The notes beneath the pieces were generated by a model that did not search any database, was not told where the DNA came from, and saw only the letters and a program-made list of their open reading frames with translations. DNA of 64,000 nt from CAXBBB01 sp963815505 (lineage in GTDB: Bacteria; Bacteroidota; Rhodothermia; Rhodothermales; BA12): assembly GCA_963815505.1 (NCBI GenBank), contig CAWFGU010000003.1, forward strand, positions 62,001 to 126,000, written 5' to 3'. Position 1 is the first letter of the stretch, and each line of letters starts with the position of its first letter. A program made the translations under genes and the position numbers. Below, one piece after another: positions 15,234 through 23,341 of the stretch.

Positions 15234-16378
15234 CGCCCTCGCTTTTCGAAGACTCGTTCTCTGTTCCGCAGGCGCCCAAGACCGAGCGGCAGGCGCAGGC
15301 CGAAGCCCATGCGCTGATCGCCCTGTCGCTGACACCCGGCGTCGGGCCGGGGCGGATTCGGCTGCTCGTCGAGCGGTTCGGCTCGGCTCGGGCGGCACGG
15401 CAGGCCAACGCGCATCAGCTGGCGACCGTACCGGGCATCGGCTCGCAGACGGCGTCGGCGATTGGCGCCTTTGAGGACGATGGGCAGGTCGAAGCGCAGT
15501 TCGAAGCCGCCGACCGGATCGGAGCGCGCTTCGTGGCGGCGAGCGACGCGGACTTTCCCCACCCACTCCACACGATCCACGACACGCCCGCTTTTCTCTG
15601 GACGCTGGGCGACTTCCATCCGACCGACGACCGCGCCCTCGCCATCGTCGGCACGCGCAAGGCGACGGACGAAGGCAAACGCGCCGCCTACCGGTTCGCC
15701 CGCGAAGCCGCCGAAACCGGATGGACCATCGTCAGCGGGCTGGCCTACGGCGTCGACACTCAGGCGCATCAGGGCGCGCTCGACGGCGGCGGCCGGACGA
15801 TCGCCGTCCTAGGATCGGGCGTCGACCGCATTTACCCTTCGCGCAACACGCGTCTGGCGCGGGCGATCATGGACAGCGGAGCCGTCGTCAGCGAATACGC
15901 AATGGGGACGAAGCCGGACGGCCCCAACTTCCCACGCCGCAACCGCATCATCAGCGGGCTAGCGCGCGGCATCCTCGTGGCTCAGGGGACCGAAAAAGGC
16001 GGATCTCTGATTACCGCGCGCGTGGCCGTCGAGCAGAACCGCGAGGTGTTCGCGCTGCCGTGGCCCTTCGACTCGGAAGTCGGCAGAGGTACCAACCGCT
16101 TGATCCAGCGCGGTCACGCCAAACTGGTCGTCTCGCTCGACGACATGCTCGAAGAGCTGGGCGAAGAACCGCTCGGAGCATCGGACGCAGCCCCCGAACC
16201 TTCCCTTTCGGGTGTAAAGAAAACGCTGTACGACAGTCTCGCGCGCACACCGATCCACCTCGACGCACTGTGTGACACGACCGGCGTCGAGGTGTCGACC
16301 GCGCTCGTCTACCTTCTCGAGCTGGAGTTTGCCGGACACGTCCGTCAGCTCGCCGGCAAGCAGTTCTCCCGCACCTGA
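15230..16378 (+). CDS. dprA: DNA processing protein DprA
   Basis: Loads RecA on incoming single-stranded DNA and protects it during natural transformation. The 382-residue protein has an N-terminal HhH-like/SAM-like region with GVGPGRIRLLVERFG and PGIGSQTASAIGAF, the Rossmann-like core with VGTRKATDEGKRAAY, TIVSGLAYGVDTQAHQGALD and GSGVDRIYPSRNTRLA, and a C-terminal winged-helix (DTTGVEVSTALVYLLELE). The ATG at 15230 overlaps the obgE stop by four bases. No other competence gene is visible in the window; the protein also occurs in many non-competent genomes. Confidence 0.93.
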   Translation: MTPSLFEDSFSVPQAPKTERQAQAEAHALIALSLTPGVGPGRIRLLVERFGSARAARQANAHQLATVPGIGSQTASAIGAFEDDGQVEAQFEAADRIGARFVAASDADFPHPLHTIHDTPAFLWTLGDFHPTDDRALAIVGTRKATDEGKRAAYRFAREAAETGWTIVSGLAYGVDTQAHQGALDGGGRTIAVLGSGVDRIYPSRNTRLARAIMDSGAVVSEYAMGTKPDGPNFPRRNRIISGLARGILVAQGTEKGGSLITARVAVEQNREVFALPWPFDSEVGRGTNRLIQRGHAKLVVSLDDMLEELGEEPLGASDAAPEPSLSGVKKTLYDSLARTPIHLDALCDTTGVEVSTALVYLLELEFAGHVRQLAGKQFSRT

Positions 16379-16389
16379 TCAATTCCACC

Positions 16390-17445
16390 ATGAAGAAAGT
16401 CGTCGCCTCCCTGGCACTCATTCCCATAGCGATGACGGTGATCCCGCTGTTCGAGCACGACACGTGGTGGGTACGCATCTTCGACTTCCCGCGCATTCAA
16501 CTCGCCCTGCTGCTGCTCGTCTTGCTGATCGCCCTCGTCGCGATGCGCCCCAAGTTCAACAGCTTTCCGGGCATCACCGCAGTTCTGACCGCACTGGCTT
16601 TGGCCGGGCAGGTCGTGCAGATCGGGGCGTACACACCGATGTGGCCCAATCAAATGGTCGAAGCAGAGGGCGGACTTCCGACGATCAAACTGCTGACCGC
16701 GAACGTGCTGATGTCCAACCGCGAAGCCGACGAACTGCACGCGTACATCGAAGCTCAGGACGCCGATTTGGTCCTACTTACCGAGCCGGACGCGTGGTGG
16801 GAGGAACAGATGCGCCGCCACGAGGCGACTTACCCGCACGTGCTCCGCAGGCCGATCGACAACACGTACGGAATGCTGCTGTATAGCCGCCTAGCCCTGA
16901 TTGATCCACGGATCGACGAGTTGTTCGAGGAGGGGGTGCCGTCGTTTCACTTCGCCATCGACGTAGGTGAGCAGCGGGTCAAGGTGCGCCTGATTCATCC
17001 CAAGCCGCCGTTCCCCAAAGAGTCGGACGAGACGACGGACCGCGACGCCGAAATCGTACTCGTCGGCAGGCTCGCGGGCGACGAGAGCGGACCGGTTCTG
17101 GTAATGGGCGATTTCAACGATGTGCCGTGGAGCTACTCGACCAGCCTGTTTCAGGAGATCAGCGGCCTGGTGGATCCTCGCCGAGGACGCGGCTTCTACA
17201 ACACGTTCCACGCAGGATACTTCTTCGCTCGCTGGCCGCTCGACCACGTGTTCGCCTCGGACCACTTCCGCCTGGTATCGCTCGAGCGGCTGGGCGATTT
17301 CGGCTCGGATCACTTTCCTCTAGTCGCAGAGTTTGAACTCGCGCCCACTCCCGATTCGGAAAACGCCGCTCCAGAAGCGGACGCCGAAGAAGTAAAGCAG
17401 GCCGATGAGGTGATTGAGGAAGGGCGTGAAGGCGAGAATCCCTAA
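16390..17445 (+). CDS. Membrane-anchored endonuclease/exonuclease/phosphatase family protein
   Basis: Metal-dependent phosphoesterase of the EEP superfamily (DNase I-like); substrate unknown. The first 80 residues carry two hydrophobic membrane segments (VVASLALIPIAMTVIPLF and IQLALLLLVLLIALVAM) and a third weak one, placing the catalytic domain outside or at the membrane. The EEP domain begins about residue 97 (IKLLTANVL), with LLTEPDAWW (metal-binding E), LVMGDFNDVPW and the terminal GSDHFPLVAEFEL carrying D and H. Residues 325-351 form an acidic tail rich in E and A. It stands 11 bp after dprA and 96 bp before the aminotransferase gene. Confidence 0.8.
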   Translation: MKKVVASLALIPIAMTVIPLFEHDTWWVRIFDFPRIQLALLLLVLLIALVAMRPKFNSFPGITAVLTALALAGQVVQIGAYTPMWPNQMVEAEGGLPTIKLLTANVLMSNREADELHAYIEAQDADLVLLTEPDAWWEEQMRRHEATYPHVLRRPIDNTYGMLLYSRLALIDPRIDELFEEGVPSFHFAIDVGEQRVKVRLIHPKPPFPKESDETTDRDAEIVLVGRLAGDESGPVLVMGDFNDVPWSYSTSLFQEISGLVDPRRGRGFYNTFHAGYFFARWPLDHVFASDHFRLVSLERLGDFGSDHFPLVAEFELAPTPDSENAAPEADAEEVKQADEVIEEGREGENP

Positions 17446-17541
17446 ATCAGCCAGCGACCGATTGAGGCTGCTCCGAGAGCCTGGACCACGCTGGACCACG
17501 TCTATATCTCCCCAATCTCTCACCCGGCAGCGCAGTAGACC

Positions 17542-18663
17542 ATGTCTCTCTCCGACCATTTCTCCCATACCGAGCGCCTGACGTACCTGGATCACGCCGC
17601 ATCCGGTGTGCTGAGCAAGCGGACGAGGGCAGCCGTGACAGACTTCCTCGACACGCGCGGCGGCGCGCAGGGCGACGACATCGGCTTCTGGCCTGCATTC
17701 GAGAGCATTCTGGCATCCGTACGCGAACGTACCGCTCACTTGGCAGGATGCAGAGCCGACCAAATCGCCTTCACCGCCCACACGTCAGATAGCCTGAGCC
17801 TGCTCGCCGAAGGGTTGCCGCTCGGGCCGGGCGACCGCATTGCCATTCCCGACTGCGAGTTTCCCTCCAACGTCTACCCGTTCCAGCATCTCGAACGCAA
17901 AGGCGTCGCCGTCGACCTGATTCCCACCGCGCGGGGTGTCGTGACGCTCGACGCGATCGAACGCGCGATGACGCCTCGGACCAAACTGGTCGCCGTGTCG
18001 TGGGTGCAGTTCCTGTCGGGAGCCAGGATCGACCCGGCCGCAGTCGCCGAGATCGTGCACAGCCACGGCGCCTGGCTGTCGGTCGACGCGATCCAGGGTG
18101 CCGGAGCGTGCGCGATGGACGTGACGGCGTGGGGGGCCGACTTCGTAGCATGCGGCGTGCAAAAATGGCTGATGGCGATGCGCGGCGTCGGCTGGGCGTA
18201 CGTGTCGGATGCGCTGCTCGACGTGATTACCCCGCGCGCGGGATGGCTCGGAGGCCCCGCCGACTGGAATGCGCTGACCGACTACGACCTGCGCTTCTGG
18301 CCCGACGCGCGCCGATTCGAGATCGGCACGCACAACCAGGCGGGTCTGGTCGCGTTCGACGCCGCCCTCACCGAAGTCGAAGATTTGGGCCGCGCCGACT
18401 GCGCCGCCAACACCCGGTCTGCCGCGAATCGTGTGGCGCGCGAGTTGGAAGCGCTCGGACTGCGACGGTACGGTTCGGATGATCCCGCGCACGCGTCGGG
18501 AATCGTGACCGTCGAGGTGCCGGATGCCGAGGCCTTCCGCGTGCGGCTCGCCGAGGCTAACGTCGTCGTGTCCGTCCGCAACGGCTTGCTCCGCGTTTCG
18601 CCGCACTGGTACACGACCGACGCCGACATCGACCGGCTCGTCGCAGTGCTGCGGGGCGAATAA
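17542..18663 (+). CDS. Class V aminotransferase (cysteine desulfurase-like)
   Basis: PLP-dependent enzyme of the aminotransferase class V / cysteine desulfurase group, 373 residues; the specific reaction is unknown. It begins YLDHAASGVLSKRT, has GCRADQIAFTAHTSDSLSLLAEG for PLP binding, LVAVSWVQFLSGARID, the aspartate in WLSVDAIQGAGA, and the Schiff-base lysine in ACGVQKWLMAMRGVGWAYVSD. A desulfurase active-site cysteine loop was not obvious in the C-terminal third, so a genuine desulfurase role is uncertain; isopenicillin-N-epimerase-like members look similar. The ATG at 17542 follows a 96-bp gap that contains a short direct repeat (CTGGACCACG twice). Confidence 0.8.
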   Translation: MSLSDHFSHTERLTYLDHAASGVLSKRTRAAVTDFLDTRGGAQGDDIGFWPAFESILASVRERTAHLAGCRADQIAFTAHTSDSLSLLAEGLPLGPGDRIAIPDCEFPSNVYPFQHLERKGVAVDLIPTARGVVTLDAIERAMTPRTKLVAVSWVQFLSGARIDPAAVAEIVHSHGAWLSVDAIQGAGACAMDVTAWGADFVACGVQKWLMAMRGVGWAYVSDALLDVITPRAGWLGGPADWNALTDYDLRFWPDARRFEIGTHNQAGLVAFDAALTEVEDLGRADCAANTRSAANRVARELEALGLRRYGSDDPAHASGIVTVEVPDAEAFRVRLAEANVVVSVRNGLLRVSPHWYTTDADIDRLVAVLRGE

Positions 18664-18748
18664 GAGGTCAGGCACACGGCGCCCAAGAGAGCACGGCAGG
18701 TTTGCGCCGAGGCCCGGCTCTTTCCTCGCTCGGCGGCGTTCGGTGGCG

Positions 18749-19888
18749 ATGCAGAAGAGAGAATCCGATCCCAACTACCCCGATCCGATCCCGACCGAGT
18801 TTGCGTTCGACGTGCCCCCCGGCTATGCCGAGAACGAGCGTATCGACGTGTATCTGACGGGGCACATCGCCAACGCGACGCGGAGCAAGGCGCAGGCCGC
18901 GATCAAAGACGGGCGCGTCCAAGTCAACGCCGAAGTCATCGACAAACCCTCGCAGCGCGTACTGCCCGGCGACGCGATCCGCTGCACGATCTTGCGCCCC
19001 CCTCCCCTCGCCCTGACGCCCGAAAACATTCCGCTGTCGATCGTATTCGAGGACGAGCACCTGCTGATCGTCGACAAGCCCGCCGGCATGGTCGTTCACC
19101 CAGCGCACGGCAACCGGACGGGCACGCTCGTCAACGCGCTGCTCCACCACGTCGGCGCGACGGCGCAGTCGTTCGAGGGCGACGACGGTGAGGAGGACGA
19201 CGATTCGGATGATGCTCCGGCCCCGCGCATCGAGGGGTTGTCGCTCGTCAACGCGGCGCCGCAGGGAGGTGGAGCACCGGTGATCCGACCCGGCATCGTC
19301 CATCGCATCGACAAAGACACGAGCGGCCTGCTGGTCGTCGCCAAGCACGATGTCGCCCACGCCCACCTGGCACGCCAGTTTGCCGACCACAGCATCGAGC
19401 GACGCTACCTCGCCCTCGTCTGGGCGGTAATGGACCCCCAGGACGGCACCATCGACGCCAACGTCGACCGCGACCCGCGCGATCGCAAGCGGATGGCCGT
19501 CGTCCGAGAGGATCAGGGCAAGCATGCGGTCAGCCACTACGAAACGCTGGAGGTCTTTCCGTCCAATCTGTCCCTCTTGCGCTTCCAACTCGAAACCGGA
19601 CGCACGCACCAGATCCGCGTTCACGCCGCGCACAAAGGTCACCCCTTGCTGGCTGATTCGAAATATGGTGGCGAGCGTCCCAAGCGCTATCTCCGCACGC
19701 GCAATCAGGAAGCCCAGGCCCGCAACCTCGTCGCCCTGGCCGGACGGCAGATGCTGCACGCCGCCACGCTCGGCTTCCTCCACCCCGCAACCGGCGAGCA
19801 CGTCCACTTCGAAGCCCCGATCCCCGCTGACATGGCGTCAGTGCTCGAAAAGTTGCGACAGGGCGCCGATAGGGACGCCGTTACGTAG
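18749..19888 (+). CDS. RluA/RluD-family ribosomal pseudouridine synthase with acidic insert
   Basis: Isomerises uridine to pseudouridine in 23S rRNA, with RluD the nearest-known member. The 379 residues have an N-terminal S4 RNA-binding region (ERIDVYLTGHIANATRSKAQ, IKDGRVQVNAEV), IVFEDEHLLIVDKPAGMVVH, the catalytic motif RPGIVHRIDKDTSGLLVVAK (aspartate in R-x-D) and TGRTHQIRVH near the end. Between about residues 150 and 180 sits an insert rich in D and E (DDGEEDDDSDDAPAP) not usual in the family. The ATG at 18749 gives a sensible S4 start; a frame opening at 18524 is shadow. Confidence 0.9.
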   Translation: MQKRESDPNYPDPIPTEFAFDVPPGYAENERIDVYLTGHIANATRSKAQAAIKDGRVQVNAEVIDKPSQRVLPGDAIRCTILRPPPLALTPENIPLSIVFEDEHLLIVDKPAGMVVHPAHGNRTGTLVNALLHHVGATAQSFEGDDGEEDDDSDDAPAPRIEGLSLVNAAPQGGGAPVIRPGIVHRIDKDTSGLLVVAKHDVAHAHLARQFADHSIERRYLALVWAVMDPQDGTIDANVDRDPRDRKRMAVVREDQGKHAVSHYETLEVFPSNLSLLRFQLETGRTHQIRVHAAHKGHPLLADSKYGGERPKRYLRTRNQEAQARNLVALAGRQMLHAATLGFLHPATGEHVHFEAPIPADMASVLEKLRQGADRDAVT

Positions 19889-20086
19889 CAAGGGCATCAC
19901 CAGGCAGAGTAGGTCGCACGGCGGGCACGGGCACCTCCTCAACGCGTCTTCGCTAGGTGCCGCACGTTAAGTCTGCTGCTGGTCTATTCGCCGATTCGGG
20001 TTGCATCCCAACCCACACGCTCATCTGGTAGGTTGCCGCCTGGCTGCGTCGGCTCGTAGCTTCGCTCTCTCCTCACCGCCCACCCT

Positions 20087-22093
20087 ATGCCCCAGCCCCT
20101 CTCGGACATCGCGTCCGATCCGCACCGCGCCCTTCGCGCGCTCCTGCTTCCCCGCGTGATCGAGGAAAAGATGCTGCGGCTGATCCGGCAGGGGCGCATC
20201 AGCAAATGGTTTTCGGGCTATGGGCAAGAGGCCATCGCCGTCGGCTGCGCGCTTGCGCTCGGGGACCGCGACACGATCCTACCCATGCACCGCAACCTGG
20301 GCGTTTGGACGACGCGCGACGTGCCGCTCGACCGGCTGTTCTGCCAGCTCATGGGCAAGGCGGGCGGCTACACCGAGGGGCGCGACCGCACGTTTCACTT
20401 CGGACTTCCCGACCACGGCATCGTCGGTATGATCTCGCACCTGGCGGCGATGCTGCCGGTCGCCTGCGGCATCGGGCTGGCGCACAAACTGAACGACGAA
20501 GCCGCGATTGCGCTCGCGTTCTGCGGCGAAGGGGCCACCCGCGAAGGCGACTTCCACGAAGCGCTCAACCTCGCCGCCGTCTGGAAGCTGCCGGTCGTGT
20601 TCGTCGTCGAGAACAACGGCTACGGCTTGTCGACCCCGACGAGCCATGCGGTTGCCCCTTCCTCCATCGCAAACGCGGCGCTGGGCTACGACATGCCGGG
20701 GCGCGTGGTCGACGGCAACGACCTGAATGCGGTCTTGCATGCCGTCAATCAAGCGCGAGCACTGGCGCTATCGGGCGGCGGGCCGACGCTGCTCGAAATG
20801 GAGACGTTTCGCATGCGCGGACACGAGGAGGCGTCGGGCACCAAGTACGTGCCTGAAGAACTGATGGCCGAATGGGCCAAACGCGATCCCATCGACCGGA
20901 TGATGCGGTGGACCGTCCAGCGCGGCATCTCGCAGCAAGAGATTGACGCGATGCGGGAAGAGATGATCGCAGAAATAGACCGCGTCGCAGAGTACGCGCT
21001 TGGGCAGCCGGAAGCCACCTCGACGCTCGAAGCCGAAGCCGCCGACGTGTTCGCTCCGCACCCCGACCCGACACTTCCCGTCCGCGAGCAAGGCGATGGC
21101 GAGTCCGAGTCCGACGTGCGCTTCATCGACGCGATCAGCCAAGCGCTCGACGCGGCGATGGCAGCCGATGCAAATGTCATCCTCATGGGGCAGGACATCG
21201 CCGAGTACGGTGGCGTGTTCAAGGTGACGCAGGGCATGGCCGAACGCTACGGACTCGACCGCGTCCGCAACACGCCGATCATCGAGAGCGGAGCCGTCGG
21301 CTGCGCGTTGGGGCTGGCGCTGGAGGGCAAGACGCCGGTCCTCGAAATCCAATACGCCGACTTCATCACGTGCGGCTTCAACCAGATCGTGAACAACGTG
21401 GCGACGACGCGCTACCGCTGGGGCGCGCGTTCAGGCGTGTCGACGGGGGTCGTGATCCGGGCGCCGTTCGGGGGAGGCATCGGCGCGGGGCCGTTTCACT
21501 CGCAGAGCATCGAGGCGTGGTTCGCCCACGTGCCAGGCTTGCAGGTCGTCATCCCGTCCAACCCGCACGATGCCAAGGGGCTGCTACTCTCGGCAATCGG
21601 CGACCCCAATCCGACGCTGTTCCTCGAGCACAAAAAGCTGTACCGCTCGCTCAAGGGCGACGTGCCGCAGGATGCCTACGTCGTTCCCATCGGCAAGGCG
21701 CGCGTGGTGCGCCCGGGGTCGGATCTAACGCTCGTGTCGTGGGGCGTCGGTGTGCAGTGGGCGCTCGAAGCAGCCGAGCGGTTCGCCCGGGAAGGTGGGA
21801 GCCTCGAGGTCGTCGACTTGCGGACGCTGACGCCGTGGGATCGCGGTACGGTTCTGGCGTCGGTGCGCAAGACCAACCGGCTCGTCGTCGTCCACGAAGC
21901 GTGGCGGACGGGCGGTTTTGGTGCAGAGGTCGCCGCCGAGATCGCCGAGGTCGCGTTTGCCGATCTGGACGCTCCGCCCGCTCGCGTCGGTGCGCGCGAT
22001 CTGCCGATTCCGTTCGCCAACCAAGTCGAGGACGAAATCTTCTCGGCCCAGGCGCGTTTGGACGAGACGCTCCGCCGAACGCTCTCGTTTTGA
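20087..22093 (+). CDS. Fused alpha-beta E1 of a 2-oxoacid dehydrogenase complex (branched-chain/2-oxoisovalerate or pyruvate type)
   Basis: Thiamine-diphosphate-dependent decarboxylating component that passes an acyl group to the lipoyl E2; cytoplasmic. One 668-residue chain contains both subunits. The alpha part (residues about 1-320) has the TPP/metal motif GEGATREGDFHEALNLAAVW ending in NNGYGLSTP. A short linker rich in E/P follows (PHPDPTLPVREQ), and the beta part (about 345-668) includes NVILMGQDIAEYGGVFKVT, IQYADFITCGFNQIVNNVAT, and LFLEHKKLYRSLKGDV. The beta half is of the BkdB/AcoB-PdhB type. E2 and E3 genes are not in the window. The TGA overlaps the TTG of the next gene. Confidence 0.88.
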   Translation: MPQPLSDIASDPHRALRALLLPRVIEEKMLRLIRQGRISKWFSGYGQEAIAVGCALALGDRDTILPMHRNLGVWTTRDVPLDRLFCQLMGKAGGYTEGRDRTFHFGLPDHGIVGMISHLAAMLPVACGIGLAHKLNDEAAIALAFCGEGATREGDFHEALNLAAVWKLPVVFVVENNGYGLSTPTSHAVAPSSIANAALGYDMPGRVVDGNDLNAVLHAVNQARALALSGGGPTLLEMETFRMRGHEEASGTKYVPEELMAEWAKRDPIDRMMRWTVQRGISQQEIDAMREEMIAEIDRVAEYALGQPEATSTLEAEAADVFAPHPDPTLPVREQGDGESESDVRFIDAISQALDAAMAADANVILMGQDIAEYGGVFKVTQGMAERYGLDRVRNTPIIESGAVGCALGLALEGKTPVLEIQYADFITCGFNQIVNNVATTRYRWGARSGVSTGVVIRAPFGGGIGAGPFHSQSIEAWFAHVPGLQVVIPSNPHDAKGLLLSAIGDPNPTLFLEHKKLYRSLKGDVPQDAYVVPIGKARVVRPGSDLTLVSWGVGVQWALEAAERFAREGGSLEVVDLRTLTPWDRGTVLASVRKTNRLVVVHEAWRTGGFGAEVAAEIAEVAFADLDAPPARVGARDLPIPFANQVEDEIFSAQARLDETLRRTLSF

Positions 22094-22758
22094 ACCACTT
22101 GAAGTACGCTTCCCTCCTGCTCGTCCTGCTCGCCATTTCAGGGTGCGATCGCTTCGCCGACGAAGAGCGGCGCTTGGTAATCGACGTGGTCGATGCGGAT
22201 GGACGACTCGTCAGCGGCGCTCGCGTACACGCGGCGGTGAGGCTGTCCGACGGCGTGACCGTGCCGACCAGCTTTCGCTACTTCGCGACGACGGGCCAGT
22301 TCAACCAGGACGTGTCGTATATCGTCGTACGCGAAGCCAACGGCGTCCGCACCGACACGCGGACTGCAGGAAAAGCTTCGCTAGAATCGCCCGCTGTCAT
22401 CGAGGTAGGCGCACGCGACGTAGGCGGCGGCCTGTTTCGGCTCCGCGTCGCCGTTGGGCAGCAGACGAGCGAATCGCTCTTCGCACTCGCAGTCGACCGC
22501 AGCGTCGCCGCTCAGGCCCCGCCGACGCTCGTCACCGGCTCGAACGGAACGGCGGAACTGGACCTCGACGCGTTCGGCATCGGGCGCACGCTCGACGTGA
22601 CGCTGTCGGCTAACGTCGAAGAGGCTCAGGTAACCCGTCGCGTGACCGTGCTCGACACGCTCGACCTAGTCGTCTTCCTGCCTGATGCCGAGCCGTGGAC
22701 GACTGCCGTCGGCGTCGGCCCCGGCCTGACGCGTGCGACCCTGACCGAACCGAATTGA
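22090..22758 (+). CDS. Putative lipoprotein, 222 aa, TTG start
   Basis: Not recognised as a named family. It encodes a bacterial lipoprotein signal (NHLKYASLLLVLLAISGCDRF, lipobox AISGC) and about 200 residues of beta-strand-rich sequence: RRLVIDVVDADGRLVSGARV resembles carboxypeptidase-regulatory-like or Big-type modules, and DLVVFLPDAEPW closes the protein. The TTG at 22090 overlaps the E1 stop (TTGA), which supports coupling; a second TTG lies nine bases on. No ATG or GTG exists in frame near the leader. Predicted location is the periplasmic face or outer membrane. Confidence 0.72.
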   Translation: MNHLKYASLLLVLLAISGCDRFADEERRLVIDVVDADGRLVSGARVHAAVRLSDGVTVPTSFRYFATTGQFNQDVSYIVVREANGVRTDTRTAGKASLESPAVIEVGARDVGGGLFRLRVAVGQQTSESLFALAVDRSVAAQAPPTLVTGSNGTAELDLDAFGIGRTLDVTLSANVEEAQVTRRVTVLDTLDLVVFLPDAEPWTTAVGVGPGLTRATLTEPN

Positions 22759-22783
22759 TTTCCACCCTGACTTCTGCAGATAC

Positions 22784-23263
22784 GTGAAAGACCGCCTAGA
22801 ACCCGGCACACCCGCCCCCGACTTCACCGCGCCCACGCAGGACGGAACGCTGACGCTGTCGGACCTGCGTCCCGCCCGCGTCGCCCTCTACTTCTATCCC
22901 AAAGACGACACCCCCGGTTGCACCAAGCAAGCATGCAGCCTGCGCGACGGGTCCGCCGAACTGAAAGCTGCCGGAGTTACCGTCATCGGCGTGTCGGCGG
23001 ACGATACGGCGAGCCATGGCCGCTTCGCTGAGAAGTACGACTTATCCTTTCCGCTCGTCGTCGACGAAGGCAACCGGATCGCGACGGCCTACGGCATCTT
23101 CGGCGAACGCACCCTCTACGGGCGCAAAGTGATCGGCGTGCAGCGGACGACGTTTCTGGTCGACGAGAACGGCGTCATTGCCGACGTGATCAAACGCCCC
23201 AAAGTCGACGAACACGCCGCCGAGGTGCTGCGCCGCTTCGCCAAGGTCGACGCCGCTCGTTGA
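22784..23263 (+). CDS. bcp: Thioredoxin-dependent thiol peroxidase (Bcp/PrxQ)
   Basis: Reduces hydrogen and organic peroxides using thioredoxin. The 159 residues include YFYPKDDTPGCTKQACSLRD, with the peroxidatic cysteine in PGCT and the resolving cysteine five residues later (C47-x4-C52, the PrxQ pattern), GVSADDTASHGRFAEKYDLSFP and the GIFGERTLYGRKVIGVQR segment. The GTG at 22784 starts the usual MKDRLEPGTPAPDF. It lies 25 bp after the lipoprotein gene and just before the haloperoxidase-like gene; the pairing suggests peroxide handling but may be chance. Confidence 0.93.
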   Translation: MKDRLEPGTPAPDFTAPTQDGTLTLSDLRPARVALYFYPKDDTPGCTKQACSLRDGSAELKAAGVTVIGVSADDTASHGRFAEKYDLSFPLVVDEGNRIATAYGIFGERTLYGRKVIGVQRTTFLVDENGVIADVIKRPKVDEHAAEVLRRFAKVDAAR

Positions 23264-23341
23264 AGCACGCGTGTGGATCGGTGTGGATCGGGTGTCCGTG
23301 CGGCTTGGTGCGTAGTGAGAAAATACCAACTCTGCCTCGCT

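Noticed and set aside
17481..17500. Direct repeat CTGGACCACG before the class V aminotransferase
   Set aside because: Only two short copies, no related element, not a mobile element end.
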